A stretch of 64,000 nt of DNA, from the NCBI GenBank assembly GCA_019671005.1, contig CM033718.1, positions 19,038,014 through 19,102,013 on the forward strand, read 5' to 3'. The position numbers and the translations under genes are program-made. Source of the DNA: Hibiscus mutabilis (taxonomy: Eukaryota; Streptophyta; Magnoliopsida; Malvales; Malvaceae). The notes under the pieces were generated by a model, which saw only the letters and a list, made by a program, of their open reading frames with translations, did not search any database and was not told the origin of the DNA. Of the stretch, positions 1 through 9,871 are shown one piece after another (the stretch's first letter is position 1; each line of letters starts with the position of its first letter).

Positions 1-17
1 TTCTATACTAGCCGAAT

Positions 18-110
18 GCATGAAATCCTTAGCTAGGATTATCTTGATGCTTGAAAGCCTTAGCTAGGATTATCTTAATGCTTGAAATCCTTAGCTAGGT
101 TCATTCTTGA
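18..110. repeat. 31-bp tandem repeat, three units, in LTR of C
   Basis: Units start at about 18, 49 and 80. Each reads roughly GC(A/T)TGAAA(T/G)CCTTAGCTAGG followed by ATTATCTT(G/A)AT, and the third unit diverges at its end. It is a short local duplication inside the LTR. Confidence 0.8.
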
Positions 111-888
111 TTAAATGACATGAAACTTGAAATAACAAATGGTTAGAACTAGTTACTACCTCACTAAGTACATTCTTGTACTTATCACTCTCATTTTCAT
201 TCTTCCCAACTACAACATAAAGGATACGAGTGTTGCTTGATCTATAAGCCTGCTACCTTGAGCTAGAAGCAAGTCACACAAGCTTTGCCTATGTATGGTT
301 TCATACTTGTTTTGTATCTCTCCTAGATTGGTGGCACTAGGTTGTTTAGAGTGTAGATTGATCATGCATTTTGGTACTTGTATATAATGTTCTTGTATGG
401 GCCTACTATGTCATGATCTTAGATGAAAATATGAAATATGTAATGAACTTAAAGTACTTGTAATATAAAGGATGTTGTTGCGCATATGATAATAGAATGA
501 AATGATCTAATGTTTGATCTAGATTACCTTGAGCCATTCGAAATGCCTTGCTTAATGTACATGTGTAAGCTTGAATTGAAAGTAGGATAATCGAACCATG
601 TTGCTTTTATTCCATTCGATTGTCTTGCAAATTTTATGGTCACTTGTGTATGTTTATACCATGATGTGTTTGGTACTAGCATGATGATTGCCGAATGGTT
701 AGGTATAGAGTATGACTTGAATGGGAGCTAGTTTCATGAAATTGAATGATCAAGAATCATGTTAGTAATTTAGGGATAAGATGTACATGTATATGTCTAA
801 GGAACAAAGAAATGAAATGGAATTAGGTTGTTATCTTAGGGCAATTCAAATGATAGGGATAAAATGAAGTAAAGTGTATTGATAATGT

Positions 889-893
889 AGTAA
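889..893. repeat. Left target-site duplication of element A (AGTAA)
   Basis: AGTAA directly abuts the TG of the LTR at 894 and is repeated at 20240-20244 directly after the CA end of the other LTR. A 5-bp duplication is the normal Ty3/gypsy integrase signature. Confidence 0.93.
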
Positions 894-2176
894 TGTAGCG
901 ACCTTTTATTCCTTCCTTTTTGAAAAAACGAAGTTTTGCCGTATTAAGGGCGTTTGTTTAGAAAATAAGTCGGCTACTAATTATACCCTAAATTATTAAT
1001 GAAAATCCTTTGGGAGATTGGGAATTTCTTTTGAAAACTTTAAATTTTCCAAAACGATGAAAATTTGGAGTCGCCACCGGCCACTTGGGTAAGGTAGGCC
1101 GGACACCATAAAACTAAAGACTTGTTACGAAAGGATTCGGGAGTTGGTTACGTGTGGGGAAGGATTTGCACCCCCATAACGCCCGGAGATCGGTACCAGA
1201 AAATTTTTTGCTCCTAAAAGAATGAAAGTTATTGAAATTTAGATTGAGTTTAATTCGAAATTCTTAGATGAAAATTAACCTTGACTACACGGGCCTTATC
1301 AAATCAGTGGACTCAAATTAATTAAACATTTAATTAGTAAGGTTGACGATATGTCAGACCATAGATTAAACCGACATCGAATAAGCCTGACTGCTATGTT
1401 AATTTATGATTCGACCCCTATACATCACATTTATGCATGATGCAAACATTTAAGTATGATATGATGATTTTATTAATTTTAAATCCATTCACCTCGGGAC
1501 AGTAAGAATTAATCCGAATATTTGGTCATCCTTTAAGCTCAGACTATTACGACACAAATATTTGAATTAATAAATACCTCCCCTTTTATAATTTAGATTG
1601 ATTAACGATGCATCTAAGATTAAAGAATACATTAATGTCAATTAAGGTATGTCAGTCAAGGGCATAAATGTAAACACATAAAAAGGCCAATTTTGACATG
1701 TATGTAGCTCAATTATGTATTTAAACCCTAAAAGGATTAAGAAGCTCAATTTATGAGGGTTAAATTGCAATTTAGTGCTAAGTTAGGCTTAAAATCAATT
1801 TTCCCCTCAATGGTAATTAAAGAAATGTTCAATTAATCTAATGAATTTAACATTTACCCCAATAAGTCAAGGATAAATTTAAATTCACTAAATTAATCTG
1901 AACACTAATCTAATTAAAGTCTTAAAAAGAGTAAGACTAATTTAATTCTACAATCGCGCTCCTATAAGTCGGGCACACGATTTGTTTGAATTAATTTGAC
2001 TATTCCTAATCTAAGCCTAAAAGGAACTAACTAAGTTCTACAATCTAAGCCCAAAGCATAGGCCTAAACAATTGAAACTAATCTAAAAAAAATCCAAAGC
2101 CCAAATTGTTATTATGTAATGGAAGCCCAAAAGGTTTAAAATACATTATTTTAAAATAATATAGTATATAAAAAAT

Positions 2177-2340
2177 ATTATTTAAAAATATACATTGAAA
2201 TAAATTATGTATTAAAGTTATGACATATAAATATAAAAACCTATTATTTAAAAGTATACATTAAAGTAAATTATGTATTGAAGTTATATTATACATAGGA
2301 AAAGCATACTATTTAAAAGTATATATTATTTATTTTACCA
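2177..2340. repeat. 66-bp tandem repeat, about 2.5 units, in A LTR
   Basis: Starts near 2177, 2243 and 2308 share (A/T)(C/T)TATTTAAAA(G/A)TATA(C/T)AT and, in the first two units, an AAATTATGTATT(G/A)AAGTTAT tail. The same array is present in the other A LTR near 17645-17810, so it predates insertion. Confidence 0.7.
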
Positions 2341-4130
2341 AAATTTTCTATATACTTTAAACCATAAACTACATATATACATATATATTTCATTTTCACA
2401 TAACATTATTATATGCTTCAATAACTACATATTTTATGTACCAAAAATGTATACGTTATATTCTTCAAAAGTCATACTACATACCTTAAAAACTGTGCAT
2501 TGTTTCCAAAAACATGTATGTATTATTTTATAAGATTATATTATGTACTTTGAAAACTATATGTTATAGGTCCTATATATATATTATCTTTTACAAAATC
2601 CTATCTTATATTTTAAAACTATTATATATCGAAAGCATTTATTATATATACATATATATATATATCTACAAATTTTACCATATATTAAAAATATAATATT
2701 TATATCAAACATTTATATCCATATTTATATTTTATATTTCATTTTATTTATCTATTTTATTTCTATTCTTTTTTTAAGAAAAAAATTCTGATTTTTATTC
2801 TAAAACGTGTTATAAGTTGAGGACTATTCATAACATTGTACCAATTTTTAATTTATCAAAAAATGCATGCTAAACACGAGAGTATACATCACGTTTTCGA
2901 TTTATGCTGAATCTATGTACATATTGAACGTTCATTCCGTTCGAACTAACCTTGTCCCTGAAATCACTATCACAAAAGAGTAAAATAACATAAAAATTAA
3001 ATCACCAGTATTAAACATGAATATGTAAAATTTAAACAAAAAACATAAAAATGAGTAAGTAAAATAACATAATTTGAAACTGGAAACAGGACCTAATTGT
3101 GAGAAAATAAAGTACAAAGACAAAATTAAAAGAAATAATAGGGATGTAATTGAAAATTTTGAAAACTACGAAGGACCTAGGGGTAATTTGAAAAGGCGGA
3201 ATGGCTTTCCATGGTAATTATCCCACACGGAGGGATTGAAAGTGCAATTGGACCATGTGAAAGCCCTTCCGGCATGATTATTTTAGGGCGGAAGGACTAA
3301 AAGTGGTATTATGCCATTTTTAAAATTATAACGTTATATATACCTCTTTTATCCGAACTTTAAACTCTTTTCGGCCATTTTTTTGTGTTATAACAATTCC
3401 CCCCAAAAAAACGCTTTGAACATTTTCTTTATGTTCATCTGAGTTCATCATGAACCCAGATTTCGGCGACCTACTCCGCCATGTTTTCCAGAAACCGGCC
3501 ACTCCCCAGCCGTGTCGGCCGCCGCTCGAACCAAAACTGACCCAAAAAATCCTATTTTCGACTAAAACCTCAAAATCAAAACCAGAATAAGATCCCAGCC
3601 TCGTTATATTCACACCATTTCACTCATTCAGCCTGGAAGATGCCGGAGATTATCAACGACGGAGCTACGGCGGATAGAGGGTAAAGCCTAATATGTTTTC
3701 TTTATATATATATATATATTTATGCATGCTTCGAATACATATGAGAGAAAAAAAGTACCGTGAAAGGTTTTGCTATTTATTTGCTTCTGGATTTTCCTCG
3801 TTCGAAACTTGGGGTTACAAAAAGTGGCTGATTACATCTTATATCTGATTTGTTTGTTTACAATCTTAAGCAAACTTTAATTGAAAATACTGTTGATGAT
3901 GCCTAGGATTAGCTTCTGACATACTTTAATATTTTTTGTCTTTCATGTTGGGTGGAGAGCTGGTAAAAAGGACGGCGTGAGCAGGATTTCTGGCGATAGG
4001 GCTACGTGATTGGGGAAGACGAAGAGCTTGGAGCGTCGGCACGTGAAAGCCGAACGATCACGACCGTGGTAAACACACACGCGTGGGGATGCTGATGGGG
4101 CTCTCGTCTTCATCTGGGGCTCGATCTGGA

Positions 4131-4156
4131 CCGTTGGATCATATCTGATCCAACGG
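4131..4156. promoter_or_regulatory. Perfect 11-bp palindrome in U3 of A
   Basis: CCGTTGGATCA (4131-4141) and TGATCCAACGG (4146-4156) are exact inverted repeats around a 4-nt spacer. The 5' LTR has a decayed version near 19589-19614. The LTR of B has a looser relative near 29506-29535. The position in U3, upstream of the TATA candidates, suggests a transcription-factor or silencing site. That role is inference. Confidence 0.55.
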
Positions 4157-4793
4157 CTAGATGCTGGCGACTGCAAAAAAGGATAAGGGGGAATCAGATT
4201 AGTGTTAGGGTTTTTTGTATTGGGTTTGGGCCAAATATGCCTTTGTATTGTTTTTATATTTTTTTGGATTTTAAACATGTAATGGATCTGGACATTTATA
4301 AATATTTGGGCCTATGTTTTAATTATGATCTATTGTATATATTTAGTAGTATCATATTTATTTTATTATTTATTATTATTATTTTAAGATAACAATAATA
4401 CATAATAATAATACTAACATATAATATTCATGTACACATGCAATGTACATATGAATAATAATACACTTAACATGTACATATAAACACATATGCAATATAC
4501 AACATTCATATTTAAGTAATAATGGCATTGAAATAACAAATACATACGTATGCTCATTCACATTAAAATAATAGTAAACACATACATATATTACATGCAA
4601 TTTGGACAAACAACACATACATTCATGTTTAAAATAAGCATTCATAATGAGCATACACTTTTGATATACACTTTATATGTATACTAACACACATAAGCCC
4701 ATTTTATAATCACCTAATAATAAGATAAACATATATAAGCCCATTATTGAAAAATAAATAAAAAGGTTAACCTGGACAAAATTAGTGATTACA

Positions 4794-4809
4794 GCTGCTC
4801 CTCTTTGCT
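4794..4809 (-). other. Polypurine tract of element A
   Basis: On the minus strand AGCAAAGAGGAGCAGC directly precedes the TGTAATCAC start of the 3' LTR, as expected for the plus-strand primer of reverse transcription. Element B has AAGAGGGGCAGC at the same place. Confidence 0.8.
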
Positions 4810-6336
4810 TATACTTGTGAAACAAGAATAAAGCAAAGACCATAAGCACTAATTTTGTCCTACTTCCCTGTCGAATGATTTGCTCTTCCAAAATGGCAAC
4901 AAGCAAATTGAGATGACTTGTTTCCCCGAAATGGCAGAAAACAAGTGGGTAGCGCTGGAAAGCCTTTCCTGATCGGCATTGGACAAACCAGTTACTGAAT
5001 GCTTCATTCCTCCGAAGCGGCAGCGAACGAATCCAAATATCTTTTGAACGACTCATTATTCCGAAGCGGTAGCGAATGAATCCAAGTGACTTTGCTTTAC
5101 CGAAGCGGTCGAAAGCAAACTTAGTGACGCCATGATGTCCTTTCGAAACGGTAGCAGACATAGCTCGACGAAGATGGCATGTTCCTCTGAAGCGGCAACG
5201 AACAAATAGAAGTTCTTCAAATGAGGGTTCCATTAAGGCTTCCCCTCTTTGTGGGCCTGAATGTATAGGTTAAATTCTTCTTCCCCTTTTTTGAAAGGTT
5301 TTATTGTCTAGCCTTTTTCACCGGGAAGTGGTGTTTTTGAAATCCTTTGCTTAGAAATTCTCTCAAAGTTTCCACTTTGATATCTGTTTCTCTTCTTAAA
5401 AGGTCTCCCCTTTATTTTGCATGGATAAAAATAATTCACCCGGTCATTTCTTCTTCTTGGTCCGTTGATTTCGACTTTCTTTTACTTTTTTTCTCTCTTT
5501 CTTGTGACGGCGGTGCCCCATTCGTTACTCATGTTCACCCTTTATGCCCCTTCTTGATTCCTTTGTTCTAAAGTGTCTTTTCAGGTTTTCACTTTTAGAC
5601 TTGTACTTCCAAAGTGCCCTTTACGGGTTTTCACTTCAGCTTTTTCTTCTTTTATTTTTTCTTCTTTTTTTTCGTTTCTTTCGGGCGCCCTACTGGGTTT
5701 CGCCCTTAGCTCATCTGATTTCAATAATATATGAGGTACTCATTGTCTTTCTTTGGCAGATCTTGTCAATTTCGCCCCAATGGTCTTTTTGCCTTAACCT
5801 TGGGGGATTTCCCCTATCTTGGAATAACCTGCACTCAATAGGTTAACTCATAATAATACCAAGAAATATTTTGCTTTTCGTGACCTATGCCAATTCATCT
5901 GTGAGATGGTGACGAGACGGGTAATAGAAATAATATTTTATTAATACTTAGAGAATTATTAACAAAATTTTGAAAGTCATGGAAAATATGAAAAAGAAAA
6001 AGCGCAAATAACGTCGACTGTATGAAAAATGAGAACCCATCGACCACAGTAGACATTTTACTCGCCATCTTGGGTTACGACTTTTAATGACCTAAGGATT
6101 GAAACGTTGTCCTTTGACGAATTATGTTAGTCGTATGCCAAAATTCATGCATATCGTGAACCGTCCTGTTCGGATTTTCAATTCAGATCACCCACTGGTT
6201 TTAGGATGGCAATTCTAGAGTTTTCGCCCTAAACCCCCATTATTCTTTCTTTATTTATTTTTTCTTTTTTCTTTATTTTTTTTCTCTTTTTTCTTTCTTT
6301 ATTTTTTCTTCTTTTTTTACTTTTTTTTCCTTTTCT
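4810..6336 (-). other. 3' untranslated region of element A
   Basis: This 1.5-kb non-coding stretch lies between the integrase stop and the PPT. It holds a purine-rich run (minus sense) right after the stop (6240-6336), another at 5460-5690, and a degenerate short tandem repeat at 4860-5235. An ORF of 186 codons on the minus strand (4673-5233) is only the repeat array read in one frame; its product is repetitive and runs into the LTR, so I do not call it a gene. Confidence 0.75.
4860..5235. repeat. Degenerate tandem repeats in 3'UTR of A
   Basis: Some ten units of 30-60 bp carry a core close to TCCGAAGCGG(C/T)AGCGAA on the plus strand (for example near 5013, 5069 and 5097). Tat/Ogre elements are known for hypervariable 3'UTR repeats that can seed satellites. 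The matching array in B is at 30340-30900. Confidence 0.7.
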
Positions 6337-7533
6337 TCAGGCATAATACTTTTTTACTGAGTCCGAGTTTATTGGGTTGCTTAAATCTTTCCTGTCCATC
6401 TCTGCTAGGATCAACGCTCCTCCGGAGAAGGTCTTCTTTACAACATAAGGCCCTTCCCAATTAGGCATCCACTTCACTCGAAAGTCCTTTTGGTTCAGAT
6501 CTTCTTAAGCACCAGATCCCCCTCTTGAAACTCCCTAGGGCGAACTTTCTTATTATAGGCCCACATCTTCCTTTTTCTGATACATTTGGCTATGACAGAT
6601 GACCTTCAACCTTTTCTCTTCAATTAGGTTCAATTGATCAATTCTGGCTTGTATCTAATTAGCCTCATCCAACTTTACTTCGTTTAAAATTCGGAGCGAC
6701 GAGATCTCCACCTCAATGGGTAATACCGCTTCCATGCCATAGACCAAAGAGTAAGGCGTTGTCCCGGTGGAGGTCCTCACAGAGGTCCGATAAGCAAACA
6801 GGGCAAAAGGTAGCTTTTCATGCCAATCCTTGTAATTTTCCGTGGTTTTTGCTATGATCTTCTTTATATTCTTATTCGCTGCTTCCACTGCTCCGTTCAT
6901 CTTGGGGCGATAAATAGTAGAATTATAATGTACAATTTTAAACTGTTCACACACCTCCGTCATCATTTTGTTATTCAAGTTGGAAGCATTGTCGGTGATG
7001 ATCCTTTCGGGCAAGCCATAGCGACACATAATTTCTTTCTTGAGGAACTTGCAAACTGTCGTTCTTGTGATGTTGGCGTACGAGGCAGCTTATACCCATT
7101 TGGTGAAGTAATCGATGGCTATTAAGATGAAGCGATGCCCATTAGAAGCTTTCGGGTGTATCTGCCCAATGGCGTCTATCCCTCAGGCAGCAAAAGGCCA
7201 AGGCGAGTTCATAACGTGAAGTGGTACTGGCGGGGAATGTATCTTACTGGCGTGGGTTCCACACAACCCTCAATGGACCTCTGCTAAAATAGTTTCGGCC
7301 TCTCGGGCATTGACACACCTCAATAGTATATGATCTTTGCTTCTTTTATAAAAAACTTCTCCATCAAGAACGTACCCTGATGCCGACCTTCTGATAGTTC
7401 TTTTCTCATTATCGTTGTTGTCTTTTGGGTAAGTTTGGTATTTGATGTATTGTAGGATGTCGTAATACCATGGATTGCCATTCTTTTCCTCCTCCAAACT
7501 ATAGCAATGGGTCAGCACCTCAAAAGTTTGCAT
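6337..7533 (-). pseudogene. Element A integrase (damaged)
   Basis: Integrase inserts element cDNA into the nucleus DNA. The catalytic triad is intact: Asp in IAIDYFTKW, Asp in ITDNASN, Glu in NGAVEAANK; it is followed by FAYRTSVRTSTGTTPYSLVY and a C-terminal end SVKKYYA. The N-terminal HHCC zinc finger is broken: after GLCGTHAS the sequence jumps in frame to KIHS, losing about 36 codons, including the two Cys, that element B keeps. Stops include TGA at 7183-7185 replacing a Trp codon. I end the gene at TGA 6337-6339. Not functional. Confidence 0.88.
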
Positions 7534-8009
7534 CTCGATGGGCTTTATTTCGGCATCCCATTTACTTTGAACACAGCGGCCAAGGTGGCTAGAACGTCAG
7601 CCATTTGGTTCTCCTCTCTTGGCAAGAAGGTGAAACTGACTTCTTCAAAATTTCATACCAAATCTTGGATTAAATTGTAATACTTGATCAGCTTCAGATC
7701 CCTGGTCTCCCACTCTTTTCGAAGTTGGTAGATTACCAAAGAAGAGTCTCTGAAAACTTGGAGCACCTTGATCTTCTTCTCAATGGTTGCTCGGAGTCCC
7801 ATGACACAAGCTTCATACTCGGCTATATTATTGGTGCAAAAGAATTCCAGTCTACTTGTGAAAGGGTAGTGGTCCTCTTTGGGGGAAATTAATATGGCCT
7901 AGGGAATTCGACGCCCCGTCGAAATAGAGCCTCCATCCCTCTTTCTCGACATCAGATTTCCCTTTCATTAAACCACAGATCAAATCTTCATCTGGAAAAT
8001 GGAAATCCA
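7534..8009 (-). pseudogene. Element A archaeal-type RNase H (aRH) and linker
   Basis: Only pieces remain. LYFDGASNSLGH gives the first catalytic Asp. The following strand, which in B reads IGVILVSPKNVYYPSTSRLE, is partly deleted and frameshifted, then several stops follow down to the integrase zinc finger. Tat-lineage elements are known to carry this second RNase H in addition to the normal one. The matching domain in B (33405-33904) is better preserved. Confidence 0.7.
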
Positions 8010-8644
8010 ACGGTTCTTAGTCATCCAAGGAGTGACTTGCCAAAAGATCTTCCACGACACTTCCTTTTACTGCTTTTCGGTTCACGTAAACAATGTCAAA
8101 CTCTGACAAGAGCATCTGCCAACGGGCCATTTTCTCTGTCAACGCTGGGGCTTCTATTAGAAATTTCAGCGGATCCATCCGGGAAATTAGACAGGTGGTA
8201 TGATACAACATGTATTGCCGTAACCTCTTAGTGGCCCATACCAAGGCATAACATAACTTCTGAATGGGCGGGTACCGGGTTTCACAATCTGTGAACTTCT
8301 TGCTCAAATATTAGATGGCCCTTTCTTTCTTGCCTGAGTCATCGTGTTGCCCAAGTACGTACCCCATAGAGTTTTCAAAGACTGCCAGGTATAGGATCAA
8401 TGGTCTATCCGATACTGGTGCTACTAAGACTGGGGGATCAGTCAGATACTTCTTAATCTTTTCTAGTGCCTCTTGGCAATCTTCATCCCAGACTCCCGGG
8501 TTATTCTTTCGGAGCAGTTTGAAGACAGGGTCACACTTATTAGTCAATTGAGATATGAATCGGGAGATGTAGTTTAACCTCCCTAAAAATCCTCGGACCT
8601 CCTTTTGCGTTTGCGGTGGTGGAAGATCTTGATTTGCTTTCACC
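8010..8644 (-). pseudogene. Element A RT connection and RNase H
   Basis: The region encodes the RT thumb/connection (EVRGFLGRLNYISRFISQLT) and the retroviral-type RNase H: LILYLAVFENSMGYVLGQHD in place of the usual Asp-bearing strand, YLSKKFTDCETRY, then RRLRQYMLYHTTCLISRMDP and WQMLLSEFDIVYV. The usual first catalytic Asp (as in YSDAS of chromoviruses) is not seen here, which is typical of Tat elements whose own RNase H is degenerate. One stop lies between KERAI and YLSKKF. It removes the RNA strand during cDNA synthesis. Confidence 0.85.
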
Positions 8645-9655
8645 TTGTCAGGGTCAATCTCGATGCCCCTCTAACTTACCATAAAGCCCAAAAGCTTCTC
8701 CGATGTGACTGCGAAGGTGCACTTGGCCAGGTTAAGCTTTAACTGATACTTTCTTAGCCTTCAGAAGAGTTTCTGCAAATTTTGGATGTACTTCTCCTCG
8801 GTCTTAGACTTGGCTATCATGTTATCCACGTACACCTCGATTTCCATATGCATCATGTCATGAAACAAGGTTACCATGGCTCTTTGGTAGGTTGCCCTGG
8901 CGTTTTTTAATCCGAAGGGCATCACCTTATAACAAAATGTGCCCTACATGGTGACAAAAGTGGTTTTCTCCATGTATTCGGGGTGCATTTTGATCTTGTT
9001 ATACCCTGAGAAGCCATCCATGAACGAGAACCAAGCATGTTCCACGATATTGTCTTCTAAAGTGTCAATATGGGGCAAAGGAAAGTTGTCCTTGTGGCTT
9101 GCCTTGTTAAGGTCTCTATAATCCACACACATACGCACCTTCCCATCCTTCTTTGGTACTGGCACAATGTTGGCCACCCATTCTGGGTACTTAGAGACCT
9201 TCAGAAACTCGGCCTCAAATTGCTTCTTCATCTTTTCCCTGATTTTCAGTAACAAGTATGTTCTCATTCTCTGAAGCTTTTGCTGAACGGGCTTGCATTC
9301 TGGCCTAATGGGAAGCTTGTACGTTACAATGTCCGTGTTTAAGCCTGGCATATCTTGGTATGACCATGCGAATACGTCTCTAAATTCCATAAGCAATTCC
9401 ACTAACCCTTGCCTGATTTCTAGTGACAGAGTGCCCCCGATCTTTACTTCTTTATTTTCTTCATCTGTTACTAAATTTAGGATCTCTAGCTTCTCTTGGT
9501 GCGGAAGGATTTGCTTTTCCTCATCGGCCATCATTCTTAACAGCTCTTCTGGAATCTCATCATTTTCTTCCTCTACTTCAGCCAAGTACATGGGTCGTTC
9601 GAAGTCTACTTTGGGATTAGGTTCCACATTGTTCATACAGTTTATATTAAGGGGC
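8645..9655 (-). pseudogene. Element A reverse transcriptase (catalytic Asp lost)
   Basis: RT copies element RNA to DNA. Motifs in order: PGLNTDIVTYKLPIRPECKP, PEWVANIVPVPKKDGKVRMC, VDYRDLNKASHKDNFPLPHI, SFMDGFSGYNKIKMHPE, and the active-site box EVYVDN, where YVDD is expected (GAC to AAC). Two in-frame stops follow within the thumb. The first exon codons after the predicted acceptor at 9656 read PLN, then Met 9636. The Asp loss and stops make it dead. B keeps YVDD. Confidence 0.9.
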
Positions 9656-9871
9656 CTGCACGATTTTAAAAGTGCGTATTGGAAAAGAATGGTGTAGTTT
9701 ATAATGTAAATAAATTATTAACTAATGAATAGGTAAGTAAATAAATAATGAATGAAATGGAATGAAATGCCATGTTTTCCATTTGAGAAAGAAAAGGTAG
9801 ATATAGTATATTTCATTCAAAGCAGAAGAATATAACATAGTTGCCATTTTTTACAAAAAGATGTCTGTTAC
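9656..9871 (-). other. Predicted intron between pro and RT in element A
   Basis: On the minus strand a donor AAA|GTAAC (9871) and an acceptor GTGCAG|GCC (9656) enclose 216 bp full of stops, T-rich before the acceptor. Removal joins the protease/G-patch frame to the RT frame across one Lys codon. Element B has the same two sites 221 bp apart. Ogre elements are known to carry a spliced intron here. The exact ends are inferred. Confidence 0.65.

Larger units (their letters stand above)
1..893 (+). mobile_element. Element C 5' LTR, first part (split by element A)
   Basis: This non-coding A/T-rich stretch has no believable ORF. It continues at 20245 once element A and one copy of its AGTAA target duplication are removed. 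The joined sequence ends in GGGTGTTACA just before a tRNA-Met primer-binding site at 20463, so it is the 5' LTR of the plus-strand chromovirus C. The LTR begins before the window, so it is longer than about 1.1 kb. That it is LTR is inferred from position, since the matching 3' LTR is not in the window. Confidence 0.75.
894..4793 (-). mobile_element. Element A 3' LTR (3.9 kb)
   Basis: It is nearly collinear with 16365-20239. Plus-strand ends are TGTAGCGAC and GTGATTACA. From high to low coordinates (the transcription sense) it holds a U3 with a 26-bp palindrome, several TATA-like runs (about 3705-3722 and 3333-3343), a long very A/T-rich part (2100-2800), and a U5 block conserved with B and F. 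ORFs inside it are low-complexity or unconserved. Confidence 0.93.

Noticed and set aside
2514..2696. 60-codon ORF rich in Tyr/Ile/Leu
   Set aside because: Reading of AT dinucleotide runs in the A LTR; the other LTR has a diverged version with no conserved protein.
3943..4278. 111-codon minus-strand ORF in the A LTR
   Set aside because: The partner LTR has only a shorter, frameshifted counterpart; no domain, biased composition. It is U3.
4673..5233. 186-codon ORF next to the 3' LTR of A, first thought to be an env-like gene
   Set aside because: It is the short tandem repeat array read in one frame and runs across the PPT into the LTR; B has the array in broken frames.
9293..9697. Longest plus-strand ORFs opposite pol of A (also 35184-35609 opposite B)
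   Set aside because: Antisense shadows of RT; no recognisable domain and explained by codon bias of the true strand.
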